A stretch of DNA of 64,000 nucleotides from an uncultured Ruegeria sp. (GTDB lineage Bacteria > Pseudomonadota > Alphaproteobacteria > Rhodobacterales > Rhodobacteraceae), in the NCBI RefSeq assembly GCF_947500045.1, contig NZ_CANMQQ010000002.1:124001-188000 (forward strand), written 5' to 3'. This document shows positions 55,805 through 63,937 of the stretch, one piece after another. The notes under the pieces are model-generated. The model was not told the origin of the DNA. It did not search any database and saw only the letters and a program-made list of their open reading frames with translations. Within the stretch, counting starts at the first letter, position 1; the number at the start of each line of letters is the position of its first letter. Position numbers and translations under genes: made by a program.

Positions 55805-56584
55805 ATGCTTCTGGCGATTGATTGCGGCAATACCAACACCGTTTTCTCGATCTGGGATGGCGAGAACTTTCTGTGCACTCTACGCACCTCGACCCACCAT
55901 GCGCGCACTGCGGATGCCTATTTTACGTGGTACTCGACACTGGTGAAGCATTACGGGATCGAGGCGGACATCACGGACGTCATTATCGCTTCGACCGTGC
56001 CACGCGTGGTGTTCAACCTGCGTGTTTTTGCAGATCGGTTTTTTGGCTGCCGGCCTTTGGTCGTGGGTAAGCCGGACTGCCAGTTGCCTGTTTACCCGCG
56101 TGTAGACGAAGGGACCGTACCTGGACCGGATCGTTTGGCCAATGCCGCCGCAGCCTTTGATCGCCATGGTGGCAACGTAGTGGTGGTCGACTTTGGCACG
56201 GCAACGAATTTCGATGTGGTCGCAGCGGACGGCGCTTATGTCGGCGGCATCATCGCGCCGGGCGTGAACCTGAGCCTTGAGGCGTTGCATCAAGGTGCGG
56301 CGGCGCTTCCGCATATTGATATCACCAGACCGGAAAAGGTGATTGGTACAAACACAGTTGGCTGTATCCAATCCGGAGTGTATTGGGGGTATTCCGGTCT
56401 GATTGAAGGGCTGATCTCACGCGTGAAGGTTGAATTCGGGATGGCGATGAAGGTCGTCGCCACCGGAGGGCTTGCACCTTTGTTTGATCAGGCCGACGTA
56501 GGCTTCGACGTGATCGAGGACGATTTGACGATGCACGGGTTGACCGTGATCCATCGCTATAACAAGGAAAATGGCTCAACATGA
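55805..56584 (+). CDS. coaX: Type III pantothenate kinase
   Basis: Phosphorylates pantothenate in CoA synthesis, 259 residues, insensitive to CoA feedback as a class. MLLAIDCGNTNTVFSIWDG is the ASKHA phosphate-1 motif, VVVDFGTATNFDVV the phosphate-2 motif, and GGIIAPGVNLSLEALHQGAA (in part) the pantothenate-binding region; VVATGGLAPLF is the adenosine motif. AAAGGAGG precedes the start. Its stop overlaps the RNase J start in ATGA. Confidence 0.96.
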   Translation: MLLAIDCGNTNTVFSIWDGENFLCTLRTSTHHARTADAYFTWYSTLVKHYGIEADITDVIIASTVPRVVFNLRVFADRFFGCRPLVVGKPDCQLPVYPRVDEGTVPGPDRLANAAAAFDRHGGNVVVVDFGTATNFDVVAADGAYVGGIIAPGVNLSLEALHQGAAALPHIDITRPEKVIGTNTVGCIQSGVYWGYSGLIEGLISRVKVEFGMAMKVVATGGLAPLFDQADVGFDVIEDDLTMHGLTVIHRYNKENGST

Positions 56585-58248
56585 GCAGTGAAAGACTAAT
56601 TTATTTACCGCTGGGCGGTGCAGGCGAAATCGGCATGAATGCCTATGTCTACGGCTATGGTGAGCCGGGAAAAGAAAGGTTCATCCTCGTCGATCTGGGT
56701 GTGGCGTTTCCGGATATGGATACCTCGCCCGGAGTCGATCTGATCTTTGCCGATATCAGCTGGCTGAAAGAACGCGCCGACCGGCTTGAGGCGGTTTTTG
56801 TCACCCATGCGCATGAGGATCATGTTGGCGCGGTGGCGCATTGCTATGAGGCACTGGGCGCACCTATCTACGCACGCGCATTCACGGCAAACATCGCACG
56901 CCGCAAGATGGAAGAACACGGTCATCCGACCGAGGCGGTGCAAACCGCGTCGCCGTGGCCCGAGCAGATCAAGGCAGGGCCGTTTACAATCGGATTCCTA
57001 CCGGTTTCACACTCGATCCCCGAAAGTGCGGGACTGGTCATCGATTCTCCGGCTGGACGCGTGGTGCATACAGGCGATTTCAAACTGGATGCCAACCCAA
57101 TTGTGGGTGAGCCGTTTGATCCTGATCTGTGGGCTGATGTTGCCAAGTCAGGTGTAAAGGCACTGGTCTGCGACAGCACCAATGTGTTCTCCTCTCACCC
57201 TGGACGTTCAGAATCCGAGGTGGGCCCTGAGATTACCCGTTTGGTGCAAGATGCCAGTGGAATGGTCATTGCGACGACCTTCGCCTCGAACGTGGCGCGG
57301 GTGAAAACGCTGGCCGAAGCTGGGCAACGGGCCGGTCGCTCGGTTGTGTTGCTGGGCCGTGCGATGCGGCGGATGATCGAGGCTGCGACCGAAACGGGAA
57401 TTCTCAGCGATTTCCCGAAGGTCATCAGCGCAGAAGAGGCGCTGGATGTACCACGCCAGAACCTGATGCTAATCGTCACTGGCAGCCAGGGCGAGCGTCG
57501 TGCTGCAAGCGCGCAGCTGGCCCGAGGAAAGTATCGCGGGCTTGAGGCTAAAGAGGGCGATCTGTTCTTGTTCTCCTCTAAGACCATCCCGGGGAATGAG
57601 CGCGGGGTGATCCGCATCATGAACCAGCTCAGTGAAAAGGGCGTGGATGTGGTTGACGACAGCTCGGGGCTTTATCACGTCTCGGGCCATGCGAACCGGC
57701 CTGATCTTGAAAAGGTTCATGGTCTGGTCGACCCGCAGATGGTCATCCCGATGCACGGCGAACATCGCCACCTGCGCGAACACGCTAAATTGGCCGAAGC
57801 GGGCGGGCGCACCGGTATTCTGGCAGTGAATGGCACTATGTTGGATCTGACGGGCAATGCACCGAAAGTGACCGACTACATTGAAACCGGGCGCACCTAC
57901 TTGGATGGTTCAGTCAAGATCGGCGCCTTGGACGGTGTGGTGCGTGATCGTATCCGTATGGCGCTGAACGGCCACATAACGATTACGGTCATTCTGGACG
58001 AAGAAGATGAGCCGTTGGGAGAGCCTTGGTGTGACACGATGGGCCTGCCCGAGATGGGATCATCGCGTGCGGGGCTGATCGAGGTGTTGGAAGAGGATTT
58101 GAACCAGTTCCTGATGCGTGCCGGTGCCAAAACTCTGCGTGATGACGACAAGTTGGAAGAAGGGCTGCGCCGGATCGCTCGACAGACGGCACAGGCTGAG
58201 ATCGGAAAGAAACCCGAAGTCACTGTGGTTGTCAGTCGGATGCGTTAA
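56581..58248 (+). CDS. rnj: Ribonuclease J
   Basis: Beta-CASP metallo-beta-lactamase ribonuclease with 5'-exo and endonuclease activity, used in alphaproteobacteria for rRNA and mRNA maturation; 555 residues. It opens RLIYLPLGGAGEIGMNAYVY. The zinc motif THAHEDHVGAVAHCY supplies His76, His78, Asp80 and His81; HTGDFKLDANP and the beta-CASP loop TGSQGERRAASAQLARGKYR follow; the late SGHANRPDLEKV and PMHGEHRHL supply further zinc His. The C-terminal dimerisation domain ends VTVVVSRMR. Its last bases overlap the stop of the convergent NUDIX gene. Confidence 0.95.
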   Translation: MSSERLIYLPLGGAGEIGMNAYVYGYGEPGKERFILVDLGVAFPDMDTSPGVDLIFADISWLKERADRLEAVFVTHAHEDHVGAVAHCYEALGAPIYARAFTANIARRKMEEHGHPTEAVQTASPWPEQIKAGPFTIGFLPVSHSIPESAGLVIDSPAGRVVHTGDFKLDANPIVGEPFDPDLWADVAKSGVKALVCDSTNVFSSHPGRSESEVGPEITRLVQDASGMVIATTFASNVARVKTLAEAGQRAGRSVVLLGRAMRRMIEAATETGILSDFPKVISAEEALDVPRQNLMLIVTGSQGERRAASAQLARGKYRGLEAKEGDLFLFSSKTIPGNERGVIRIMNQLSEKGVDVVDDSSGLYHVSGHANRPDLEKVHGLVDPQMVIPMHGEHRHLREHAKLAEAGGRTGILAVNGTMLDLTGNAPKVTDYIETGRTYLDGSVKIGALDGVVRDRIRMALNGHITITVILDEEDEPLGEPWCDTMGLPEMGSSRAGLIEVLEEDLNQFLMRAGAKTLRDDDKLEEGLRRIARQTAQAEIGKKPEVTVVVSRMR

Positions 58249-58946
58249 TCCGCGTAAGGCATTGGATAGCCCCGAAGCTGCAGAAACAGGCTGGCTTCTT
58301 CGTTGTTAAGGAAGAAGGGTACTGTTTCCGGCGGGTTCGGGTCCGAAGTGCGGGCTGCGATTTCTGCCAATACGACTTCGGTTATGAAGGGCAGGTCGAA
58401 CGCGCGCGCCTGACTGATCTTTACCCATTGCAGGTGCGATAACTCGTCTGATGCATGGGTGAAGTCATCCAGATCCCCCTGAATCGCATCTGCATCGACC
58501 AGAAAGAACCGGGCGTCAAAGCGGCGGGGGCGACCCGGCGGAGTGACGGCCCGGAAAACGAATTGCAGCGCTTCGGCGGAAGGCACGTAGCCCATCGCCG
58601 CAAAACTCTGCCAGTCGGGCGGGATTGCCCCCTGCCATTCGCCCCGTTGTCCGAGGATGAGCCCGGTCTCTTCCCACAACTCCCTGATTGCAGCGGCAGC
58701 CAGAGCATTCTGCAGGTCCGGCGCGGATTGTTGCGACAAGCGCTCGGCGCAGAGATCGGGCAGCGAGCTGTGCAGTGGAATATTCGCATCCTCGGGATCG
58801 ACTGCACCGCCGGGAAAGACAACTTTGTTGGGCATGAATGCCGCTTTTGCACCGCGCTGGCCCATCAGGATTGCAGGGTCACTGAACCGGTCGCGCAAGA
58901 CGATCACGGTTGCGGCATTGCGGATGGCCGCTTTGTCCGCGCTCAT
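58245..58946 (-). CDS. NUDIX hydrolase with an interrupted Nudix box (NUDT19-like)
   Basis: Hydrolase of about 233 residues of the NUDIX superfamily. It has NKVVFPGGAVDPEDANIPL, then an insertion of roughly 30 residues before AAAIRELWEETGLILG, which supplies the REXXEE metal motif. This long insertion within the Nudix box is the pattern of the NUDT19/RP2p subfamily, some of which cleave CoA or acyl-CoA. ATG 58946 is chosen as the start, with an ATGA overlap to the upstream DUF983 gene. Convergent with RNase J; stop codons overlap. A CoA-related substrate would fit the CoaX neighbour but is inference. Confidence 0.85.
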   Translation of the reverse strand: MSADKAAIRNAATVIVLRDRFSDPAILMGQRGAKAAFMPNKVVFPGGAVDPEDANIPLHSSLPDLCAERLSQQSAPDLQNALAAAAIRELWEETGLILGQRGEWQGAIPPDWQSFAAMGYVPSAEALQFVFRAVTPPGRPRRFDARFFLVDADAIQGDLDDFTHASDELSHLQWVKISQARAFDLPFITEVVLAEIAARTSDPNPPETVPFFLNNEEASLFLQLRGYPMPYAD

Positions 58947-59341
58947 GCGGTTTTGCCGAACCCATGCATCCGGCGCGCCCATTGATAGGCGACCACGGCA
59001 CCTTTCAGGCGAGGCAGAAGGAACAAGGAGAGTGCGACGCATCCAATTGAAAAGCCAATCGCCATCGTCCATGGATCAGGCCGCCAATGGACATAGGACA
59101 CATGCAGCGCAGGGGCCAGAAGATGCCCCACGATCAGAATGGTCAGGTAGGCGGGGCCATCGTCGGCGCGATGGTGAAACAGTTCCTGCCCGCAATTCGT
59201 GCAGGTATCATTCACCTTGAGATAGCTGTGCAACAGCTTGCCCTCGCCGCATTTTGGGCATTTGCAACGGAACCCACGGATCATTGCGGGCTTTGTCGGG
59301 CGGTCTTCGTCGATCGAAGTTTCGATAGTCTGATCAGTCAT
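58943..59341 (-). CDS. DUF983 family protein
   Basis: Protein of 132 residues with a zinc-ribbon-like N-terminal part (CKCPKCGEGKLLHSYLKV and CTNCGQELFHHRADDGPAY, with paired CxxC motifs) followed by two membrane helices (about 65-85 and 92-112) and a basic tail GAVVAYQWARRMHGF. This is the DUF983 layout, often seen near cytochrome-oxidase assembly genes or NUDIX genes. Function unknown. It is co-translated with the NUDIX gene and divergent from the EF-hand gene. Confidence 0.9.
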   Translation of the reverse strand: MTDQTIETSIDEDRPTKPAMIRGFRCKCPKCGEGKLLHSYLKVNDTCTNCGQELFHHRADDGPAYLTILIVGHLLAPALHVSYVHWRPDPWTMAIGFSIGCVALSLFLLPRLKGAVVAYQWARRMHGFGKTA

Positions 59342-59562
59342 TTGAATCTCGCGCGTTCATCCTTTGGCGATATAGGCTGTATTAAGCCTTTCGGAAAAGG
59401 GGGGTGCGTCGCTTTGTGGCGATGCCTGGTAACGTAACAGCTTCCGAACTCTTTTCAAACAAGGTGAAAAAAGTTGATCCCGCTGCGACGGAAACCCGCC
59501 CGGGCTGCGTTTGAATAGGTATCAACGGCGGCAGTGGGCCGCGTAGTTCAAGGAACTTTGCA

Positions 59563-60018
59563 ATGAAAACCACAACCATCATCTCGGCTACAGTTCTTGC
59601 AGCAGTTGCCATTACTGGCAGCTCAGCATTGGCGAAAGGGCCGCGCCCGACATTTCAGGATCTGGATGTCGATGGGAACGGGCAGGTCACTCAGGCCGAG
59701 ATCACCGCGCATCGCAACCAGAAATTCACAACAGCCGACACGGATGGTGATGGACAACTGAGCGTCGAGGAAATGCAGACCGCTGCACAGACGAAAGCCA
59801 ACGAGCGTGTAACCAAAATGTTCGAAAAGCACGATGCAAACGCCGATGGTTTCCTCAGCGAAGATGAATTGCCGAAACCGCGCCGTGCCTCCAAGATGTT
59901 CGAGCGTATCGACGCCGATGGGAACGGGTCGATCTCAGAGCAGGAATATGCGGATGCGAAAGATAAAATGGGCCGGAAACACAAGCGGCATCAGAAGTCG
60001 GATACCGACGACAATTAA
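59563..60018 (+). CDS. Secreted EF-hand protein with four calcium-binding loops
   Basis: Exported protein of 151 residues with signal peptide MKTTTIISATVLAAVAITGS, cleavage after ALA. Four EF-hand loops are visible in two pairs: DVDGNGQVTQAE, DTDGDGQLSVEE, DANADGFLSEDE and DADGNGSISEQE, each with the 1-3-5-12 acidic ligands intact. The C-terminal tail is Lys/His/Asp-rich (KMGRKHKRHQKSDTDDN). It stands six bases before an ECF sigma factor gene and leads that operon. A periplasmic calcium buffer or sensor whose state is read by the cassette is an inference. The 221-base upstream region holds the promoter; an imperfect TTGAATAGGTATCAA repeat lies at 59511-59525 but no sure hexamers. Confidence 0.88.
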   Translation: MKTTTIISATVLAAVAITGSSALAKGPRPTFQDLDVDGNGQVTQAEITAHRNQKFTTADTDGDGQLSVEEMQTAAQTKANERVTKMFEKHDANADGFLSEDELPKPRRASKMFERIDADGNGSISEQEYADAKDKMGRKHKRHQKSDTDDN

Positions 60019-60024
60019 TACGGG

Positions 60025-60639
60025 ATGGAGGATCTGACCTCTTACCCGAACACGGCGCACGGCGGTTCATCTGCCGCGCCTGACCCCAGCGATGAAGAGT
60101 TGCTGGGCCAGTTTGCCGATGGGGATACAGCAGCGGCCCGCCTGCTGACCGGGCGGTTGGGACCGCGATGTTATTCCGTGGCCCTGCGTATGCTGGGAAA
60201 CCGAGCTGAAGCCGAGGACGTGACACAAGAGGCTATGATGCGTCTATGGAAAATGTCCCCTAACTGGGTGCCAGGGCAGGCGCAGCTTTCGACCTGGCTT
60301 TATCGGGTGACGTTGAACCTGTGTGTCGATCTGCGCCGCAAGAAACGGCCCGACGCGCTGGAAAATGTGGCCGAGCCCGAGGATCAAGCCGCCAGTGTGG
60401 TCGACCAGATACAGGAAAGTGCACGCAAGGACGCGCTGCAGGCCGCATTGGATCAACTGCCTGATCGTCAGCGGCAAGCCGTCATTCTGCGGCATATAGA
60501 AGAGTTGTCCAATCCCGAAATCGCGGGGATCATGGACATTTCGGTCGAGGCAGTTGAAAGCCTGACCGCGCGCGGCAAACGGTCCTTGACCGCGATGTTG
60601 GCGGCACGCCGAGAGGAATTGGGGTACGAACATGGCTGA
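60025..60639 (+). CDS. ECF-family RNA polymerase sigma factor
   Basis: Group IV sigma factor of 204 residues. Region 2 has RCYSVALRMLGNRAEAEDVT (-10 recognition helix and core binding) and LWKMSPNWVPGQAQLSTWLY; a linker follows; region 4 is ALDQLPDRQRQAVILRHIEE with the recognition helix NPEIAGIMDISVEAVESLTA. An N-terminal extension of about 25 residues precedes region 2. Its end overlaps the next gene by eight bases, the usual sigma/anti-sigma coupling. Target promoters are not known; none could be matched safely in the window. Confidence 0.93.
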   Translation: MEDLTSYPNTAHGGSSAAPDPSDEELLGQFADGDTAAARLLTGRLGPRCYSVALRMLGNRAEAEDVTQEAMMRLWKMSPNWVPGQAQLSTWLYRVTLNLCVDLRRKKRPDALENVAEPEDQAASVVDQIQESARKDALQAALDQLPDRQRQAVILRHIEELSNPEIAGIMDISVEAVESLTARGKRSLTAMLAARREELGYEHG

Positions 60640-60976
60640 TCAAGACAAAGAACTCGACCATCTGTTTGCGCAGGCACGCGCAGCACGGGATGTGTTCCCA
60701 GACGATCTTGCCGTCCGAATTGAAACAGATGCAGAGGCGGTTCGGCTAGCGCGATCTGCGCGCAAAGGGCGTCGGACCTGGCGGGACAAAATGATGGCCA
60801 TCGGTGGCTGGCACGGGGTAAGTGGCCTGGTGGCCGCAAGTGCGGCGGGCGTTTGGATCGGGTTTTCCGCGCCGACCTTTTTGCCGGATCCCGCGGACTA
60901 TTTCGTCTCACAAGAGGTGACCTATCTGATGGCCGATCTGAATTTGGACGAGACCTATCTGGAGGAAACAGAATGA
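60632..60976 (+). CDS. Probable anti-sigma factor (small single-span membrane protein)
   Basis: Protein of 114 residues: a charged cytoplasmic N-terminal half (MADQDKELDHLFAQARAARD to about residue 55, helical) followed by one membrane segment near 61-80 (GVSGLVAASAAGVWIGFSAP) and a short periplasmic acidic tail. It overlaps the ECF sigma gene and matches the usual layout of small anti-sigma factors, though no ZAS zinc motif (HxxxCxxC) is present. The assignment comes from position and topology, not homology. Confidence 0.65.
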   Translation: MADQDKELDHLFAQARAARDVFPDDLAVRIETDAEAVRLARSARKGRRTWRDKMMAIGGWHGVSGLVAASAAGVWIGFSAPTFLPDPADYFVSQEVTYLMADLNLDETYLEETE

Positions 60977-61446
60977 GCGATAGCCCCGCACTCAAACGCA
61001 AATGGATGCCGATATTGCTGGTCGTCTCGCTTGCAGTGAACCTGCTGATCGCCGGCGTTGCCCTGGGCACAGCATTGCGTTTCAAGGGCAGCGATCGTGC
61101 AGTGGCTCCACCCGGATTTGGTCCTGCATTGTATTATGCTTTGCCCAAAACAGATCGAAAAGCGCTTAGGGGGGAACTATCGGGTCTGCGCGGTAAGGGA
61201 TCACATATGCGCAAGCAGGACTTTAGCGCGCTTAGTCAGGCGCTGAGGGCCATGCCCTTTGATCCTTCTGCAGTTGAAGATTTACTGGAAAAGCAGGCTC
61301 AGGCTACCGCAGAGATTCAATCGGCTCTTCACCAGCAATGGCTGGCACAGGTCTCGGCAATGAGTGAAGAAGAGAGGGCTGATTATGCGGATCGCCTGGA
61401 GGAGATCGTAAAACGCGGCCCGCGCAAACATAAGAAGCGGAACTGA
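60973..61446 (+). CDS. CpxP/Spy/heavy-metal-sensor-like periplasmic protein
   Basis: Membrane-anchored protein of 157 residues. One N-terminal helix (MPILLVVSLAVNLLIAGVAL) is followed by a periplasmic, almost purely helical region with ALPKTDRKALRGELSGLR and a long HQQWLAQVSAMSEEERADYA helix, ending in a basic KRGPRKHKKRN tail. This is the CnrX/ZraP/CpxP-type LTxxQ-like fold. Its start overlaps the preceding stop (ATGA), so it is the third gene of the sigma cassette and might sense ligand or misfolded protein for the anti-sigma. Confidence 0.78.
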   Translation: MSDSPALKRKWMPILLVVSLAVNLLIAGVALGTALRFKGSDRAVAPPGFGPALYYALPKTDRKALRGELSGLRGKGSHMRKQDFSALSQALRAMPFDPSAVEDLLEKQAQATAEIQSALHQQWLAQVSAMSEEERADYADRLEEIVKRGPRKHKKRN

Positions 61447-61450
61447 GCTT

Positions 61451-62851
61451 TCAGGCCGCTGAATTTCGGAGATGCACTTGGTTTCTCCCTGCATTTTTTG
61501 CCGCATACAAAGCTTGATCGGCCGAGCGGATCAGTTGACTGACGGCACTTCTGTTGTCGTTCGTCCTCAGATCAGGTGGAGCACACCATTTCACGCCAAT
61601 GCTGATCGTGACCGACGTCAATGTGGAATCGTCGGGCAGGCAGAACGGCTTTTCACATATGCTTTCGCAAATTATGTCCGCCTGTTTAAGCGCCTGCGCT
61701 GCCGAACAGCGCGGGAGGCCGATCATGAACTCCTCACCTCCGATACGTGCGACGAACCCGGCGTTTCCGATTGCCGATTGAAGCCTAAGCGCGGCTTCGG
61801 TCAGGACAATATCGCCGCCCGCGTGACCGAAGCGATCATTGATCGCTTTGAAGTGATCCAGATCGGCCAACATCACGGCAAACCCGTATCCAGTTTCCAA
61901 GGCATGATGTGCGATCTGATCCAGCGCTCGCATTGCGAAGCGACGATTGTGCAACCCTGTCAGCGGATCGGTCAGAGATTCAGACAGATCCTTGCGAATG
62001 GAGGCGCGCAATCTGTCATCACGGGTCTTGCGTGCGATCAGCGTTTCAAGGCGGAGCGAAATTTCATCGGGATGGAACCCGCCCAAACAAATTGCATCAG
62101 CCCCTTTGTCCAGCGCTTCGGCTGCTCGGTTGGCGTCATCATGGGGAAGCACGCCGATCAGTACGGTGTTCCGGGTGGCGCCGCGTGATCGTAAATCGGC
62201 CAGAATATTCCCTCCTGCCTCGCTGGGCTCAAGTTCGATAACAATTGCATCCGGGGCTGGCCCAGACAGAACGCCTTGTAGATCGGGTAGGGTAAAGTTG
62301 CTCAGTTGGTGTCGTGTTTGCGGTGTCAGCGCTTTGCGCCACAATGCCCCAGTGCGGGGTGTTTGCGTTAGAAGGGCGATCTGGGCGATCACCGGTGGCG
62401 CAATCGGCGTTTGCGCCGCTTCGCCAAAGCCCATGGTCTGAGAACTATCCCGTATGCTCAACTCTTGCCGGTCGGCACGCGAGCGTAGAAGGCTACGCAC
62501 ACGTGCCAAAAGCAGAGTATCCTTGAATGGATAGCCCAACACGTCATCTAACCCATCTGACAGCGCCTGCAATCGCGCAGCCCGATCATTTTGTGGCGTG
62601 ATGGCAACAACCGGTACATCGGCCAAGGCGGGGTCGGCAGCCAAAACCTTTTTGACATCTGATGCTGTGCCATCGGGCAGGGTCTGAGCCGTCAAAACCA
62701 GATCCGGGCGCGTTCGCCGAAGCAATGCACCCAGCCCGGCAAGCTTTTCCCCTTGCACAACATGATACCAGGCCGCCGTCAGTTGGACCTTGAGCATTAT
62801 GCGATTGGTCGAAACACCGTCGAGGACCAGTATGGTACCCTGTACAGACAT
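61451..62851 (-). CDS. PleD-like diguanylate cyclase with degenerate receiver domains
   Basis: Protein of 466 residues laid out like PleD: REC (1-120), REC-like adaptor (about 155-275) and GGDEF (about 300-460). The GGDEF domain looks active: GLHNRRFAMRALDQIAHHAL, DHFKAINDRFGHAGGD and ARIGGEEFMIGLP (GGEEF at 371-375). The inhibitory RxxD site is absent; Gly occupies both key positions before GGEEF. In REC1 the second acidic residue is Gly12, the phosphoacceptor Asp is replaced by Ala55 and the switch Lys by Tyr107, so it cannot be phosphorylated normally. Cyclic di-GMP synthesis would thus be controlled otherwise. Convergent with the CpxP-like gene and divergent from DUF3572. Confidence 0.92.
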   Translation of the reverse strand: MSVQGTILVLDGVSTNRIMLKVQLTAAWYHVVQGEKLAGLGALLRRTRPDLVLTAQTLPDGTASDVKKVLAADPALADVPVVAITPQNDRAARLQALSDGLDDVLGYPFKDTLLLARVRSLLRSRADRQELSIRDSSQTMGFGEAAQTPIAPPVIAQIALLTQTPRTGALWRKALTPQTRHQLSNFTLPDLQGVLSGPAPDAIVIELEPSEAGGNILADLRSRGATRNTVLIGVLPHDDANRAAEALDKGADAICLGGFHPDEISLRLETLIARKTRDDRLRASIRKDLSESLTDPLTGLHNRRFAMRALDQIAHHALETGYGFAVMLADLDHFKAINDRFGHAGGDIVLTEAALRLQSAIGNAGFVARIGGEEFMIGLPRCSAAQALKQADIICESICEKPFCLPDDSTLTSVTISIGVKWCAPPDLRTNDNRSAVSQLIRSADQALYAAKNAGRNQVHLRNSAA

Positions 62852-62940
62852 TGCCGTTCACCGTTAGATTGCATGCGCTACCAAAGTGTTTATGACTCTG
62901 GTTAACAAACCCTTTCCAAGTCAGTCACCGGGGCCAGATA

Positions 62941-63225
62941 ATGCCAATCTCTGCCAATTCAGCTGAAACTCTGGCTCTGAATGTGCTGAGCTGGTTGGTC
63001 GGAAATGACGAGTTGTTGCCTGTTTTTTTGGGTGCAACCGGTGCAGCGGTTGAGGATGTTCGCGATCGGGCGGGTGAGCGCGACTTTTTGGGGTCAGTTC
63101 TGGACTTTTTGGTGCTTGACGATTCGTGGGTGATCGCCTTTTGTGACGCCCATTCCGTACCCTACGAAGAGCCGGGCCAAGCCCGCGCTGTATTGTCCGG
63201 CAGTTCTGAAATGCACTGGACCTAA
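62941..63225 (+). CDS. DUF3572 family protein
   Basis: Small helical protein of 94 residues: SAETLALNVLSWLVGNDELL at the N-terminus, then FLGATGAAVEDVRDRAGERD and FLGSVLDFLVLDDSWVIAFC. This matches DUF3572, a short alphaproteobacterial family of unknown function. It is divergent from the PleD-like cyclase gene, an arrangement I recall as common in Rhodobacteraceae. The HAD gene follows after 19 bases. Confidence 0.88.
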   Translation: MPISANSAETLALNVLSWLVGNDELLPVFLGATGAAVEDVRDRAGERDFLGSVLDFLVLDDSWVIAFCDAHSVPYEEPGQARAVLSGSSEMHWT

Positions 63226-63244
63226 TTAACTGGAGCTTTGTTTC

Positions 63245-63937
63245 ATGATCATTGACGCCCTCGTCTTCGACAAGGACGGGACCCTTTTTGATTTTGCCTC
63301 AACTTGGGGCGCGTTCGGGCGTATTGCGCTGGAACGCTTGTCCGAAGGTGACACTCAGCGTGCGGCCGAACTTGGCCATGTTATCGGCTTCGATTTTGCT
63401 GAGGAAAGGTATAGGCCTGATAGCGTTGTTATCGCTGGAACTGTTGATGAAATAGCGCATGCTCTGACGCCACATCTGCCTGGGATTGCACAGAAACAAA
63501 TCGTCGAAACCCTTAACCACGCGTCCGCAGCAGCGATACAGATGCCTGCTGTTCCCCTGGCACCCTTTCTCGAAGAAATGCGGAAAGCCGGCCTGAAATT
63601 GGGTGTGGCGACCAACGATGCCGAGGCGCCGGCGCTGCAACATCTCGAATCTGTCGGAATCCGGGATCATTTTGATTTTGTCGCAGGATATGACAGTGGG
63701 CACGGCTTCAAACCCGGTCCGGGGCAGCTATTGGCGTTTGCCAAACATGTTGATGTCGAACCCGCTCGTATTGCGATGGTGGGTGACAGTCTTCATGATC
63801 TTGAGGCAGGTCGTGCCGCAGGTATGGTGACCATCGGTGTTCTAACGGGGATGGCCGCGATCGAAACACTGGAACCCTTTGCAGACGTTGTATTGCCGAA
63901 TATCGGCTATATTCCAGGTTGGTTGTCACAAAACTGA
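63245..63937 (+). CDS. HAD-family phosphatase (phosphoglycolate phosphatase-like)
   Basis: HAD hydrolase of 230 residues. Motif I FDKDGTLFDFASTWGAFG has the nucleophile Asp in DKDGT, where Lys replaces the usual hydrophobic or Leu residue of DxDGT. Motif II is GVATNDAEAPALQHLE, the conserved Lys is in FKPGPGQL and motif IV is MVGDSLHDLEAGRAAG. The helical cap region fits Gph-like enzymes, but the substrate is not certain and a second Gph is encoded at 25607. Complete within the window; only about 60 bases remain after it, and these show nothing I can assign. Confidence 0.85.
   Translation: MIIDALVFDKDGTLFDFASTWGAFGRIALERLSEGDTQRAAELGHVIGFDFAEERYRPDSVVIAGTVDEIAHALTPHLPGIAQKQIVETLNHASAAAIQMPAVPLAPFLEEMRKAGLKLGVATNDAEAPALQHLESVGIRDHFDFVAGYDSGHGFKPGPGQLLAFAKHVDVEPARIAMVGDSLHDLEAGRAAGMVTIGVLTGMAAIETLEPFADVVLPNIGYIPGWLSQN

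Noticed and set aside
59490..59512. GGAAAC...CGTTT as an ECF-type promoter of the EF-hand/sigma operon
   Set aside because: The spacer is only about 12 bases, whereas ECF promoters usually have about 16.
59511..59525. TTGAATAGGTATCAA as an FNR box upstream of the EF-hand gene
   Set aside because: The half-site spacing is one base too long for FNR and the left half is imperfect.
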